Assembly (NCBI RefSeq): GCF_007097145.1 | Contig: NZ_VJVZ01000002.1 | Span: forward strand, 248,001 to 312,000 | From: Flavobacterium zepuense | Lineage (GTDB): Bacteria; Bacteroidota; Bacteroidia; Flavobacteriales; Flavobacteriaceae | Reading direction: 5' to 3' | DNA length: 64,000 bases | Shown here: piece after piece, positions 52,762-60,708 of the stretch | How the letters are laid out: every line of letters starts with the position of its first letter | Position numbering within the stretch: the stretch's first letter is position 1 | Made by a program: the position numbers and the translations under genes | Notes under the pieces: model-generated | Databases searched by the model: none | Told to the model about the DNA's origin: nothing | Seen by the model: the letters and a program-made list of their open reading frames with translations, nothing else

Positions 52762-53334
52762 TTACACTTTTTTAGCCCGTATTTTACTCAAAAATTCGGG
52801 TGTAACCCCAAGGTAAGAGGCTATTAGGTATTGCGGAACCTTCTGAACAAAATCCGGATTCATAGTGCTGAAAAAACGGTAACGCTCCTCGCCCGACATA
52901 TTAAATACATAATTAAACCGCATTAGCGATGCACCATAAGCCGTTTCGAGCACCAGCCTGAAATAGCGCTCCAATTTTGGTATCTTTCCTGACAGCTCCT
53001 CCATTTGCTGCTCATCAACCGCAATAACAACGGCATCGTTTACGGCCTGTAAATTAAACACTGAAGGTTTTTTGTACTTAAAACCCAGATAATCGGTAAT
53101 CCACCAGTTATCAATCCCAAACTGGATCATTTGGTCTATCCCTTTAGCATTAGTAATGTACAGCCTAAGGCAGCCCTGCACTACAAAATATTTGGCACGG
53201 CAGGGTTCTCCCGCTTTAAACAAAAATTGCTTTTTCTTTAAATGTTCAGTAAAAAGCACGTCCTCAATAATAGATTTTTCTTCCGCGCTAAGCGCTACCT
53301 GCTTCTCTATATGGGTTATAAGCCGGGATACCAT
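52762..53334 (-). CDS. Crp/Fnr family transcriptional regulator
   Basis: A 190-residue regulator with an N-terminal cyclic-nucleotide-binding-like jelly roll (KKKQFLFKAGEPCRAKYFVVQGCLRLYI) lacking the cAMP-binding arginine/glycine set of Crp, and a short C-terminal helix-turn-helix (VPQYLIASYLGVTPEFLSKIRAKKV). This is the common Bacteroidota form. It ends very near the recognition helix, the usual length here. Likely regulates the downstream AhpD-like gene; effector unknown. Confidence 0.9.
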   Translation of the reverse strand: MVSRLITHIEKQVALSAEEKSIIEDVLFTEHLKKKQFLFKAGEPCRAKYFVVQGCLRLYITNAKGIDQMIQFGIDNWWITDYLGFKYKKPSVFNLQAVNDAVVIAVDEQQMEELSGKIPKLERYFRLVLETAYGASLMRFNYVFNMSGEERYRFFSTMNPDFVQKVPQYLIASYLGVTPEFLSKIRAKKV

Positions 53335-53453
53335 TTGCTAAATAATTTTTAGCTAAAGTAATTATTTTCAGCCAATACTGTTTTCAGAATATCACAACTC
53401 AACCACTCATTGTTAAAAAATTATTATATTGCGCCCGCTAACTTAAACTTATC

Positions 53454-55589
53454 ATGAAACTACTACGCTTACTGGTATTATTGTTTGCTTTGCCTGCTTT
53501 TTCACAGCAGGGTGGCATGTGGATACCATCGCTCCTAAAGGGCATGAACGAAAAAGAAATGAAACACCTGGGCATGAAAATGACCGCACAGGATATTTAT
53601 GATGTAAATAAATCAAGCCTTAAAGATGCCGTACCACAATTTAACGGCGGCTGCACCAGCGAGGTTATATCATCTCAGGGATTATTACTTACCAACCACC
53701 ACTGTGGTTTTGGCGAGATACAAAGCCACAGCACGGTAGAGCACGATTATATTGCCGATGGCTTCTGGGCCATGAACCTGTCTGAAGAGTTGCCCAACCC
53801 AGGGCTTGAGGTTACTTTTATAGCCCGTATAGAAGATGTTACCACTAAAGTATTAGAAGGTACCCAAAACCTTACCGAAGAAAAAGACAGGGTTAAAAAA
53901 ATACAGGACAACATTAGCAACCTTACCAAAACACTACCTAAAGAAAGCTGGCAGGAAAACAGCATACGTACCTTTTACGAGGGCAATCAATACATGCTGT
54001 TTGTAACCGAAACATTTAAAGATGTTCGCCTTGTGGGTGCACCGCCATCATCTATAGGTAAATTTGGATCGGATACCGATAACTGGGTGTGGCCACGCCA
54101 TACCGGCGATTTTTCTCTTTTCCGTATTTATGCCAATAAAGATAACCGTCCGGCAGCCTACAGTAAAGACAATGTGCCTTATGTGCCTAAGTACTTTTTC
54201 CCGGTATCGTTAAAAGGTATTAAGGAGGACGATTTTACACTTGTGTTTGGCTATCCGGGCCGTACTACAGAGTATTTACCTGCCATTGCCGTAGAGCAAA
54301 TTGTAAACACCCTTAACCCTGCCAAAATAGAGGTTAGGGATGCTGCCCTTAAAGTAGCCGATGGCTTTATGCGTAAAGACAAAGCCATAAAAATACAATA
54401 TGCCGCCAAGTATGCCCAAATTGCCAATTACTGGAAAAAATGGATAGGCGAAACACAAGGGCTTAAAAAAACCAATGCCGTACAAATTAAAAAAGATTAC
54501 GAAAAGCAATTTACCGCCTGGGTACAAAAAGCAGGTAAAGAGGCTGAATATGGCAACCTGCTTAGCGACTTTACTTTGTATTATAATGCAATTGAGCCGT
54601 ATTCGCTTTCGCGCGATTATTTTAACGAGGTGGTATTGCGCAATACAGAGCTGCTTAGCATAGGCTACAGGATGTTTCAGTTAGAGCAGGTTTTAAAAAC
54701 CAAAGGGCCACAATCTTTTGGCGACCGTAGGGAAAAAACCCTTGCCGCGCTGGAAGAAACTTATAAAGATTTTAATAAGGCGGTTGACGAAAAGGTGTTT
54801 GAGCAGCTTATTACGCTATACGCAACAAAATCCCCAAGGCAGTTTGTTCCGCTTGAATTGAGGGATGCCGATTATAAGAAAATTACGACCGAGATATACA
54901 GCAGGTCTAAACTAACCAGCCTGCAGGGCGTAGAAGACCTGCTTGACGGCGATCCAATGGCTGCCGTTGCCAAGCTTAATGACGATAAGGGCTACCAGTT
55001 CGTTAAACTCCTTACGCAAACGTATATGGATAAGGTATCGCCAAAGTACGACGAACTTAATCTAAAGATTGCTGCCCTGCAACGCACGTACATGAAGGCT
55101 ATCTTAGAGCTTAGTCCTAAAGATGCACGCCTGTTCCCTGATGCTAACAGCACGTTAAGAGTAACTTATGGCAAGGTTAAAGGATATAAACCCGGCGAAG
55201 ACGATACTTATTATGATGCGCAAACCTATTTAGATGGCGTAATTAAAAAGTATGTTCCCGGCGATTATGAGTTTGATATACCTAAAAAGCTTATAGACCT
55301 ATATAATGCCAAAGATTACGGACAGTATGGCGAAAAGGGCAAAATGCCGGTTTGCTTTATAGGCACAAACCATACTACCGGCGGAAACTCGGGAAGCCCG
55401 GCCATAGATGCCAATGGTAATCTTATAGGCCTAAACTTTGACCGTGTATGGGAAGGTACCATGAGCGACATACATTATGACCCATCTATATGCAGGAATA
55501 TTATGGTAGACATTAGGTATGTGCTCTTTATAATAGATAAATTTGCCGGTGCAGGCCATTTAGTAAAAGAAATGAAGGTGGTTAAGTAA
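53454..55589 (+). CDS. S46 family dipeptidyl peptidase, DPP11-like
   Basis: A 711-residue exported dipeptidyl peptidase. The signal peptide ends PAFSQ. Catalytic His in LLTNHHCGFGE (~residue 82-83), Asp in RHTGDFSLFR, and Ser646 in TTGGNSGSPAI. Arg664 in NFDRVWEG lies 18 residues after the Ser, the same spacing as S655 and R673 in Porphyromonas gingivalis DPP11, where Arg (rather than Gly of DPP7) confers preference for Asp/Glu at P1. So an acidic-residue-specific dipeptidase is likely. Works with the M1 and M16 peptidases in peptide use. Confidence 0.93.
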   Translation: MKLLRLLVLLFALPAFSQQGGMWIPSLLKGMNEKEMKHLGMKMTAQDIYDVNKSSLKDAVPQFNGGCTSEVISSQGLLLTNHHCGFGEIQSHSTVEHDYIADGFWAMNLSEELPNPGLEVTFIARIEDVTTKVLEGTQNLTEEKDRVKKIQDNISNLTKTLPKESWQENSIRTFYEGNQYMLFVTETFKDVRLVGAPPSSIGKFGSDTDNWVWPRHTGDFSLFRIYANKDNRPAAYSKDNVPYVPKYFFPVSLKGIKEDDFTLVFGYPGRTTEYLPAIAVEQIVNTLNPAKIEVRDAALKVADGFMRKDKAIKIQYAAKYAQIANYWKKWIGETQGLKKTNAVQIKKDYEKQFTAWVQKAGKEAEYGNLLSDFTLYYNAIEPYSLSRDYFNEVVLRNTELLSIGYRMFQLEQVLKTKGPQSFGDRREKTLAALEETYKDFNKAVDEKVFEQLITLYATKSPRQFVPLELRDADYKKITTEIYSRSKLTSLQGVEDLLDGDPMAAVAKLNDDKGYQFVKLLTQTYMDKVSPKYDELNLKIAALQRTYMKAILELSPKDARLFPDANSTLRVTYGKVKGYKPGEDDTYYDAQTYLDGVIKKYVPGDYEFDIPKKLIDLYNAKDYGQYGEKGKMPVCFIGTNHTTGGNSGSPAIDANGNLIGLNFDRVWEGTMSDIHYDPSICRNIMVDIRYVLFIIDKFAGAGHLVKEMKVVK

Positions 55590-55772
55590 GAATTTAACCA
55601 CGCCTGTTGTATTTTATTTTATTGCAAAACAAGCATTTAAGATGTAAGCCGGTTACAGATAATTAAAAAATCTGTTAAAAACTGAAAACGATGTACATAA
55701 AATTCTGAATTTCAGCGTTAAAAGAATTAAAAAAATTTTAATGATTATTATTATGTCATATCAAAAAATTTA

Positions 55773-55780
55773 TATCTTTG
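55773..55780 (+). promoter_or_regulatory. -7 element TATCTTTG for the small lipoprotein
   Basis: TATCTTTG lies 36 bases upstream of the ATG at 55817. Confidence 0.45.
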
Positions 55781-55816
55781 CTCCGAATTAATAATTAACC
55801 TTTATAATTTAGTAAG

Positions 55817-56014
55817 ATGAAAAAAGTTGTTTTAAGCGTAGCTCTTGTAGCTCTTGTATCTTTAGCGTCATGTAAAAAAACTGAAACTGAAACTACTGTA
55901 AATGCAGACACAGTTGTAGCTCCAGTTGAAGAGCCAGTTGCACCAGTTGCTGCTGACACTACTGCTGCTCCAGTTGCTGATACAGTTGCTCCTGCTACTA
56001 CTCCAGCTCAGTAA
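55817..56014 (+). CDS. Small Ala/Pro/Val/Thr-rich lipoprotein
   Basis: A 65-residue lipoprotein: MKKVVLSVALVALVSLASC with lipobox LASC, then a low-complexity chain with repeated APVE/APVA units and end APATTPAQ. Almost all of the mature part is Ala, Pro, Val, Thr, Asp and Glu. Its tail is nearly the same as that of the lipoprotein at 38946. It has its own promoter and a strong terminator, and codon use is like its neighbours. A structural or linking envelope role is possible. Confidence 0.75.
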   Translation: MKKVVLSVALVALVSLASCKKTETETTVNADTVVAPVEEPVAPVAADTTAAPVADTVAPATTPAQ

Positions 56015-56039
56015 TTAGTTACTGCAAAAAGTATTAAGA

Positions 56040-56065
56040 AGCTCCGCAATGCGGGGCTTTTTTTA
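56040..56065 (+). terminator. Rho-independent terminator after the small lipoprotein
   Basis: GCTCCGC (56041-56047) and GCGGGGC (56051-56057, one G-T pair) with loop AAT, followed by seven T's. Confidence 0.88.
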
Positions 56066-56095
56066 TGGGATATATTTACAATACAATCAAAACAT

Positions 56096-56410
56096 ATGAT
56101 AAACTGGCTACAAAATTGGTTTCTTGAGCAATGCGATGGAAATTGGTAACACGAACAGGTTATTAAAATTGAATCTTTAGACAACTCCGGCTGGAGCATT
56201 GAAATTGATTTTAACAACATTTCAATTCATGTTAGATATGATGTTCCGTATAAATTATTTGAAAGAGAGGAAAATAATTGGATTGGATATGAGATAACAG
56301 ATAATATATTTTACGGCATAGGCGACCCATCAAAACTACATATGACCCTTGAATTATTTAAAAGCCTGGCCACCCACAATAAGATTGACAAAAAGAAGAT
56401 AGTACTTTAA
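56096..56410 (+). pseudogene. Imm53-like immunity protein gene interrupted by an in-frame TAA
   Basis: Reading from ATG 56096 gives MINWLQNWFLEQCDGNW, then TAA at 56147-56149 as codon 18, then the same frame stays open for 86 more codons (HEQVIKIESLDNSGWSIEID, then later GYEITDNIFYGIGDP) to TAA at 56408-56410. The first residues and the NSGWSIEIDF region match Imm53, a family of immunity proteins for polymorphic toxins, where the residue after CDG(D/N)W is usually Glu, so one G-to-T change explains the stop. 104 residues is normal for the family. No toxin gene is nearby. It is either a pseudogene or a sequencing error. Confidence 0.75.
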
Positions 56411-56495
56411 ACGATATACGTTTAAAATACCATAACTTGATGGCGTAGGTTTGCAATCCTACAAAAGATTAATTTCAAACCACAACCCACAAAAA

Positions 56496-56518
56496 AAGCC
56501 CCAACATCTGTTGAGGCT
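56496..56518 (-). terminator. Terminator of tRNA-Gly(GCC) copy 1
   Basis: On the minus strand AGCCTCAACA pairs with TGTTGGGGCT (one G-T pair), followed by a T-run. Confidence 0.8.
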
Positions 56519-56531
56519 TTAAGATAATATG

Positions 56532-56604
56532 AGCGAAAAACGGGATTCGAACCCGCGACCTCGACCTTGGCAAGGTCGCGCTCTACCAACTGAGCTATTT
56601 TCGC
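56532..56604 (-). tRNA. tRNA-Gly (anticodon GCC), copy 1
   Basis: A 73-base cloverleaf: acceptor GCGAAAA/TTTTCGC, D-arm AGCTCAGTTGGTAGAGC, anticodon stem CGACC/GGTCG around TTGCCAA (anticodon GCC), T-arm with GTTCGAATC. CCA not encoded. Identical to the copy at 56878-56950. Confidence 0.96.
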
Positions 56605-56618
56605 AGTACAATAAATAA

Positions 56619-56644
56619 CACTCGCAATACTGGTATTGCGAGTG
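56619..56644 (-). repeat. Perfect 12-bp inverted repeat in the leader of tRNA-Gly copy 1
   Basis: CACTCGCAATAC and GTATTGCGAGTG with two bases between, located between the -7 element and the mature 5' end. It could form a stable hairpin in the precursor. Confidence 0.7.
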
Positions 56645-56652
56645 CAAATGTA
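56645..56652 (-). promoter_or_regulatory. -7 element TACATTTG of tRNA-Gly copy 1
   Basis: Minus-strand TACATTTG; the surrounding ~20 bases are the same as those upstream of copy 2. Confidence 0.5.
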
Positions 56653-56740
56653 ACACATATTTTTAATTTTGCAAATATTCAGTACACCGAAAAGCAAAAT
56701 TTATGCTAAATACACTTACCAAAAACTAAGACACAAAAAA

Positions 56741-56763
56741 AGCCTCAACAATTGTTGAAGCTT
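56741..56763 (-). terminator. Terminator of the tRNA-Leu/tRNA-Gly copy 2 transcript
   Basis: On the minus strand AGCTTCAACA and TGTTGAGGCT pair (one G-T), followed by a T-run. Confidence 0.8.
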
Positions 56764-56775
56764 TTAAAAATCTTG

Positions 56776-56861
56776 TACTCAAGGCGGGACTTGAACCCGC
56801 ACGGGCATTACTACCCACTGGATTTTAAGTCCAGCGTGTCTACCAATTCCACCACTCGAGC
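56776..56861 (-). tRNA. tRNA-Leu (anticodon TAA)
   Basis: An 86-base class II tRNA: acceptor GCTCGAG with CTTGAGT (G1-U72 pair), anticodon stem CTGGA/TCCAG around CTTAAAA (anticodon TAA), long variable arm TGGGTAGTAATGCCC, T-arm with GTTCAAGTC. CCA not encoded. 16 bases from tRNA-Gly copy 2, so cotranscribed. Confidence 0.96.
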
Positions 56862-56877
56862 ATAAAAGTAGATTCTG

Positions 56878-56950
56878 AGCGAAAAACGGGATTCGAACCC
56901 GCGACCTCGACCTTGGCAAGGTCGCGCTCTACCAACTGAGCTATTTTCGC
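56878..56950 (-). tRNA. tRNA-Gly (anticodon GCC), copy 2
   Basis: A 73-base cloverleaf identical in sequence to copy 1 (56532-56604). Transcribed first, ahead of tRNA-Leu(TAA), from a promoter with -7 at 56990-56997. Confidence 0.96.
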
Positions 56951-56989
56951 ATTAAATAAAAGAACGTTACCGTGTTATTATTACGGGTG

Positions 56990-56997
56990 CAAATGTA
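56990..56997 (-). promoter_or_regulatory. -7 element TACATTTG of tRNA-Gly copy 2/tRNA-Leu
   Basis: Minus-strand TACATTTG; shared flanks with the copy 1 promoter suggest the duplication included the promoter. Confidence 0.5.
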
Positions 56998-57097
56998 ACA
57001 CATATTTTGAGTCCTGCAAGCGTTTTCGGTAAAAATATTTCAGCCAAACCATAACTTTCTGATAACGTTTACCTTAAAAACAAACTTTTTCTACACA

Positions 57098-59704
57098 CTA
57101 TTTAACCAGCATGCGCTTAATCTCGTTAAGCTTCATTAATGCCTCTACCGGGGTTAGTGTATTAATATCAAGGTTTACTATTTCTTCTTTTATTTCTTCC
57201 AGCAATGGGTCGTCCAGGTTAAAGAAGCTCAACTGCAATTCTTCCTTCGGCGATGCCTTTATATTACCCAGTGCTTCACCGCTATGGTCTTTCTCAAGCT
57301 TTTTAAGCAACTTCTGGGCCTTCTGTATCACCGTTTGCGGCATCCCGGCCATCTTAGCCACATGGATACCAAAACTGTGCGCAGAGCCGCCCTTTACAAG
57401 CTTACGTATAAACAGCACCGTATCTTTTAATTCTTTAACCGATACATTGAAGTTTTGCACACGGGTATAAATATCCTGCATTTCGTTAAGCTCATGGTAA
57501 TGCGTAGCAAACAACGTTTTAGGCTGCGCGGGGTGCTCGTGCAAAAACTCTGCAATGGCCCAGGCAATACTGATACCATCATACGTACTTGTACCACGGC
57601 CAATTTCGTCGAGCAAAATAAGGCTGCGGTCACTCAGGTTGTTCAAAATGCTGGCCGTTTCGTTCATCTCCACCATAAAGGTAGATTCGCCCATCGATAT
57701 GTTGTCGCTCGCCCCTACCCTTGTAAATATCTTATCTACTATACCCATACGCACGCTTTGCGCGGGCACAAAGCTTCCCATCTGCGCAAGCAATACTATC
57801 AGGGCAGTTTGACGCAGTATAGCCGATTTACCCGACATATTGGGCCCCGTTATCATTATAAGCTGTTGCGATTCCCTATCCAGGAACACATCATTGGTAA
57901 TGTACGGCGTACCTACAGGCAGTTGCTTTTCTATAACCGGGTGACGGCCTTCTTTAATATCAAGCTCAAAACTATCGTCAATTTCAGGGCAAACATATTT
58001 ATTTTCTATGGCCAGTTGCGCGAAAGATGCCAGGCAGTCCATCTGCGCAATAAGGCTGGCGTTAAGCTGTACCGGTTTAATATAAGTAGCTATCCATACC
58101 ACTAACTGATCAAACAACTGGGTTTCCAGGTAATGTATCTTTTCTTCGGCACCTAAAATTTTGGTTTCGTATTCTTTAAGCTCTTCAGTAATATAACGCT
58201 CGGCGTTTACAAGGGTTTGCTTACGTATCCACTCGGCCGGGACCTTATCCTTATGCGTATTACGAACCTCTATATAATACCCGAACACATTATTGAACGA
58301 TATTTTTAACGACGAGATTCCCGTTGCGGCGGACTCGCGCCTCTCTATCCCCTCTAAATATTCTTTACCGCTATAGGCAATAGCCCTAAGCTCATCCAGT
58401 TCCGGGTGTACGCCTTTAGCAATCGCATTGCCCTTGTTTATGGCAACGGGCGCTTCGGGGCTTAGGGTAGTCTTAATTTTTTCACGCAGCAGTTCGCAGG
58501 CATGCAGGCTGTCGCCTATAGCTTTAAGCGCATCGTTCTGGCTTTCCAGTGCAAGCTGCTTTATAGGCACAATAGCATCAAGCGAATCTTTAAGATACAC
58601 CACTTCACGCGGCGACACCTTGCCGGTAGCAATTTTAGAGATAAGGCGCTCCAAATCTGATATTTGCTTTATCTGCTGCTGAATACGCGTCAGTATACTT
58701 TTATTTTCTTTTAAGTAGGCCACCACCTCATGGCGTGCCCTTACTTTATTGGCATCTTTAAGCGGCAGCGCCAGCCAGCGCTTAAGCAGCCTGCTGCCCA
58801 TAGGGCTTAGGGTACGGTCTATAACATCAAGCAGCGTAACCGCATTAGGATTGTTGCTCTGGTATAATTCGAGGTTACGGATGGTAAAACGGTCCATCCA
58901 TACGTAAGCATCTTCGGCAATACGCTGTATGGCAGTAATATGCTGCACGCGGTTGTGCTGGGTTTCGCTAAGGTAATACAGCACCGCGCCACTGGCTATA
59001 ACACCTTCCTGCAGTTCTTCTACCCCAAAACCTTTAAGGGAGTTAGTACCAAAGTGCCCGGTAAGGCTCTCAAAAGCATAATCTTCTTTATACACCCAGT
59101 CTTCCAGAAAAAACGTGTGGTAATCATCTCCAAAAGCAGTCTTAAAGGTTGCCTTATCGTTTTTGGGAACCAATACCTCACTAGGACTAAAATTTTGCAG
59201 CAGCTTATCTATATACTCTTCATTACCCTGTGCAGTTAAGAATTCGCCGGTAGAAACATCAAGAAATGAGATACCCACTATCTTTCTGCCAAAGTATACC
59301 GATGCCAAAAAGTTATTGGACTTGCTGTGCAGCACCTCATCATTCATAGACACGCCTGGGGTAACCAGTTCGGTCACGCCGCGCTTTACTATGGTTTTGG
59401 TCATTTTGGGGTCTTCCAGCTGGTCGCATATTGCTACGCGTAAACCTGCTTTTACCAGTTTAGGTAAATAAGTGTTTAACGAATGGTGCGGAAAACCCGC
59501 CAGGGCCGTCTCGCTATCGCTGCCGGCACCTCTTTTGGTAAGGGTTATGCCCAATATCCCCGCTGCCCGAACGGCATCTTCGCCAAAGGTTTCATAAAAA
59601 TCGCCCACCCTGAACAGCAGGCACGCATCGGGGTATTTCGCCTTAATTGCGTTATACTGTTTCATTAACGGGGTTTCTTTAACTATTTTTTCTTTAGATG
59701 CCAA
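57098..59704 (-). CDS. mutS: DNA mismatch repair protein MutS (TTG start)
   Basis: An 868-residue mismatch-recognition ATPase. The mismatch-binding Phe-x-Glu motif is [11 protein letters not shown] (residues ~35-45); connector and core domains follow; the ATPase has Walker [18 protein letters not shown], Walker [17 protein letters not shown] and FATHYHEL; then the helix-turn-helix dimer region. The start codon reads TTG (59702-59704), coding [13 protein letters not shown]; an upstream in-frame stop excludes an earlier start, and the first ATG (residue 14) would trim the conserved N-end. Divergent from the small RNA and TrmH gene region. Confidence 0.96.
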   Translation of the reverse strand: MASKEKIVKETPLMKQYNAIKAKYPDACLLFRVGDFYETFGEDAVRAAGILGITLTKRGAGSDSETALAGFPHHSLNTYLPKLVKAGLRVAICDQLEDPKMTKTIVKRGVTELVTPGVSMNDEVLHSKSNNFLASVYFGRKIVGISFLDVSTGEFLTAQGNEEYIDKLLQNFSPSEVLVPKNDKATFKTAFGDDYHTFFLEDWVYKEDYAFESLTGHFGTNSLKGFGVEELQEGVIASGAVLYYLSETQHNRVQHITAIQRIAEDAYVWMDRFTIRNLELYQSNNPNAVTLLDVIDRTLSPMGSRLLKRWLALPLKDANKVRARHEVVAYLKENKSILTRIQQQIKQISDLERLISKIATGKVSPREVVYLKDSLDAIVPIKQLALESQNDALKAIGDSLHACELLREKIKTTLSPEAPVAINKGNAIAKGVHPELDELRAIAYSGKEYLEGIERRESAATGISSLKISFNNVFGYYIEVRNTHKDKVPAEWIRKQTLVNAERYITEELKEYETKILGAEEKIHYLETQLFDQLVVWIATYIKPVQLNASLIAQMDCLASFAQLAIENKYVCPEIDDSFELDIKEGRHPVIEKQLPVGTPYITNDVFLDRESQQLIMITGPNMSGKSAILRQTALIVLLAQMGSFVPAQSVRMGIVDKIFTRVGASDNISMGESTFMVEMNETASILNNLSDRSLILLDEIGRGTSTYDGISIAWAIAEFLHEHPAQPKTLFATHYHELNEMQDIYTRVQNFNVSVKELKDTVLFIRKLVKGGSAHSFGIHVAKMAGMPQTVIQKAQKLLKKLEKDHSGEALGNIKASPKEELQLSFFNLDDPLLEEIKEEIVNLDINTLTPVEALMKLNEIKRMLVK

Positions 59705-59851
59705 GGCTGTAGGATATTAAATGTAAGGAGGCGAATTTAATCAAAAAAAACGGCAATAAGTAATCCGGCACTACCTGCATTATACACCATTTATTAACCG
59801 CAGTTATTTACGGGTTTACCTCAATTATTTACCGCAGTCTTTATTATTGCT

Positions 59852-59859
59852 TACTTTTG
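59852..59859 (+). promoter_or_regulatory. -7 element TACTTTTG for the candidate small RNA
   Basis: TACTTTTG matches TAnnTTTG; transcription would begin near 59864-59866. The -33 region (near 59829) has TTTACC rather than TTTG. Confidence 0.45.
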
Positions 59860-59863
59860 AACC

Positions 59864-59975
59864 AAACTAATATTATTACCGTATATATAAAAAGCATAAG
59901 CTAAGAAAAATACCTAAACACTACTATTTCTTATGCCGATAACCGCTCTCTGGGAGAAGAGCGGTTATTTTTTTA
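59864..59975 (+). ncRNA. Candidate free-standing small RNA between mutS and the TrmH-family gene
   Basis: A ~110-base stretch bounded by a promoter-like -7 element and a strong rho-independent terminator, with no ORF. It contains inverted arms GCATAAG (59894-59900) and CTTATGC (59930-59936), or AAGAAAAATA with TATTTCTT as an alternative pairing, so a long hairpin is likely. It is not placed as a leader because the terminator precedes the next gene by 170 bases. Family unknown; structured small RNAs such as Flavo-1 are known from flavobacteria, but I cannot confirm a match. Confidence 0.5.
59941..59973 (+). terminator. Terminator of the candidate small RNA
   Basis: AACCGCTCT (59941-59949) and AGAGCGGTT (59958-59966), 8-base loop, then a T-run. 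No upstream protein gene ends here. Confidence 0.85.
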
Positions 59976-59984
59976 TAGATAGTG

Positions 59985-60090
59985 ATTAGTAGATTATTGG
60001 ATGGGTTGGGTATATTAGATCAGCCGGACCGTCTAAAAATCTAATACACCAATTATCTAAACATCTAATATACTAACAATCTAAAAATCC
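59985..60090. repeat. Dispersed-repeat-like TCTAAT array
   Basis: Repeated (A)TCTAA(T/A) phrases, with a perfect 11-bp inverted pair GTATATTAGAT (60010-60020) and ATCTAATATAC (60063-60073). Typical of Bacteroidota intergenic repeats. Confidence 0.6.
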
Positions 60091-60113
60091 CACTTACTCC
60101 ATAAAATTTGCCT

Positions 60114-60121
60114 TAATTTTG
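60114..60121 (+). promoter_or_regulatory. -7 element TAATTTTG for the TrmH-family gene
   Basis: TAATTTTG, 23 bases upstream of the ATG at 60145, next to the dispersed repeat. Confidence 0.45.
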
Positions 60122-60144
60122 CTGCTGCAATTTATAATGCACTT

Positions 60145-60675
60145 ATGAGAAAGATAACCAACAGCGAACTGAACCGCAAAAACCCTGAAGAATTTAAGGA
60201 GGCTGAAAAAACACCCATCATTATTATTTTAGATGACGTACGGAGCCTGCACAATATCGGGTCGGTTTTCAGGACAGCGGATGCTTTCCTCATAGAGAAA
60301 ATATACCTGTGCGGCATTACCGCCACACCCCCCAATAAAGAAATTCATAAAACCGCCCTTGGCGCTACTGAAACAGTTGCCTGGGAGTATCAAAAAGAGG
60401 TTACCGAGGTTATAAAATCGCTTAAAAACCAGGATATTGCCGTTTTAGCCATAGAGCAGGTAGAAAACTCTGTTCTTTTACAGGATTTTGAGCCAACTGA
60501 AGGCAAAAAATTAGCCTTAGTGTTTGGTAATGAGGTTAAAGGAGTGGCGCAAGAAGCTATTGACTTATGCGACGGAACGATAGAAATACCCCAGCTGGGA
60601 ACTAAACATTCCCTCAACATTTCGGTATCTGTGGGCATTGTAGTGTGGGATTTGTTTAAAAAAACTATACGATAA
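60145..60675 (+). CDS. TrmH/SpoU family RNA 2'-O-methyltransferase
   Basis: A 176-residue SPOUT methyltransferase. Motif 1 is ILDDVRSLHNIGSVFRTADAF, motif 2 LALVFGNEVKGV, motif 3 IEIPQLGTKHSLNISVSVGIVVWDL, the trefoil-knot SAM site. There is no extra N-terminal RNA-binding domain, resembling TrmL/TrmH-size proteins. Could act on tRNA; the target base is not deducible. Confidence 0.93.
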   Translation: MRKITNSELNRKNPEEFKEAEKTPIIIILDDVRSLHNIGSVFRTADAFLIEKIYLCGITATPPNKEIHKTALGATETVAWEYQKEVTEVIKSLKNQDIAVLAIEQVENSVLLQDFEPTEGKKLALVFGNEVKGVAQEAIDLCDGTIEIPQLGTKHSLNISVSVGIVVWDLFKKTIR

Positions 60676-60708
60676 CGTTTCCGCTGTTATTTTTGCTATT
60701 TTTACGGG

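Larger units (their letters stand above)
59705..60144. other. 440-base intergenic region between mutS and the TrmH-family gene
   Basis: Contains a direct repeat ACCGCAGT (59797-59804, 59831-59838), a probable small RNA (promoter 59852-59859, terminator ending ~59973), a dispersed TCTAAT-type repeat (59985-60090), and the promoter of the downstream methyltransferase gene. No protein-coding ORF is convincing. Confidence 0.6.
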
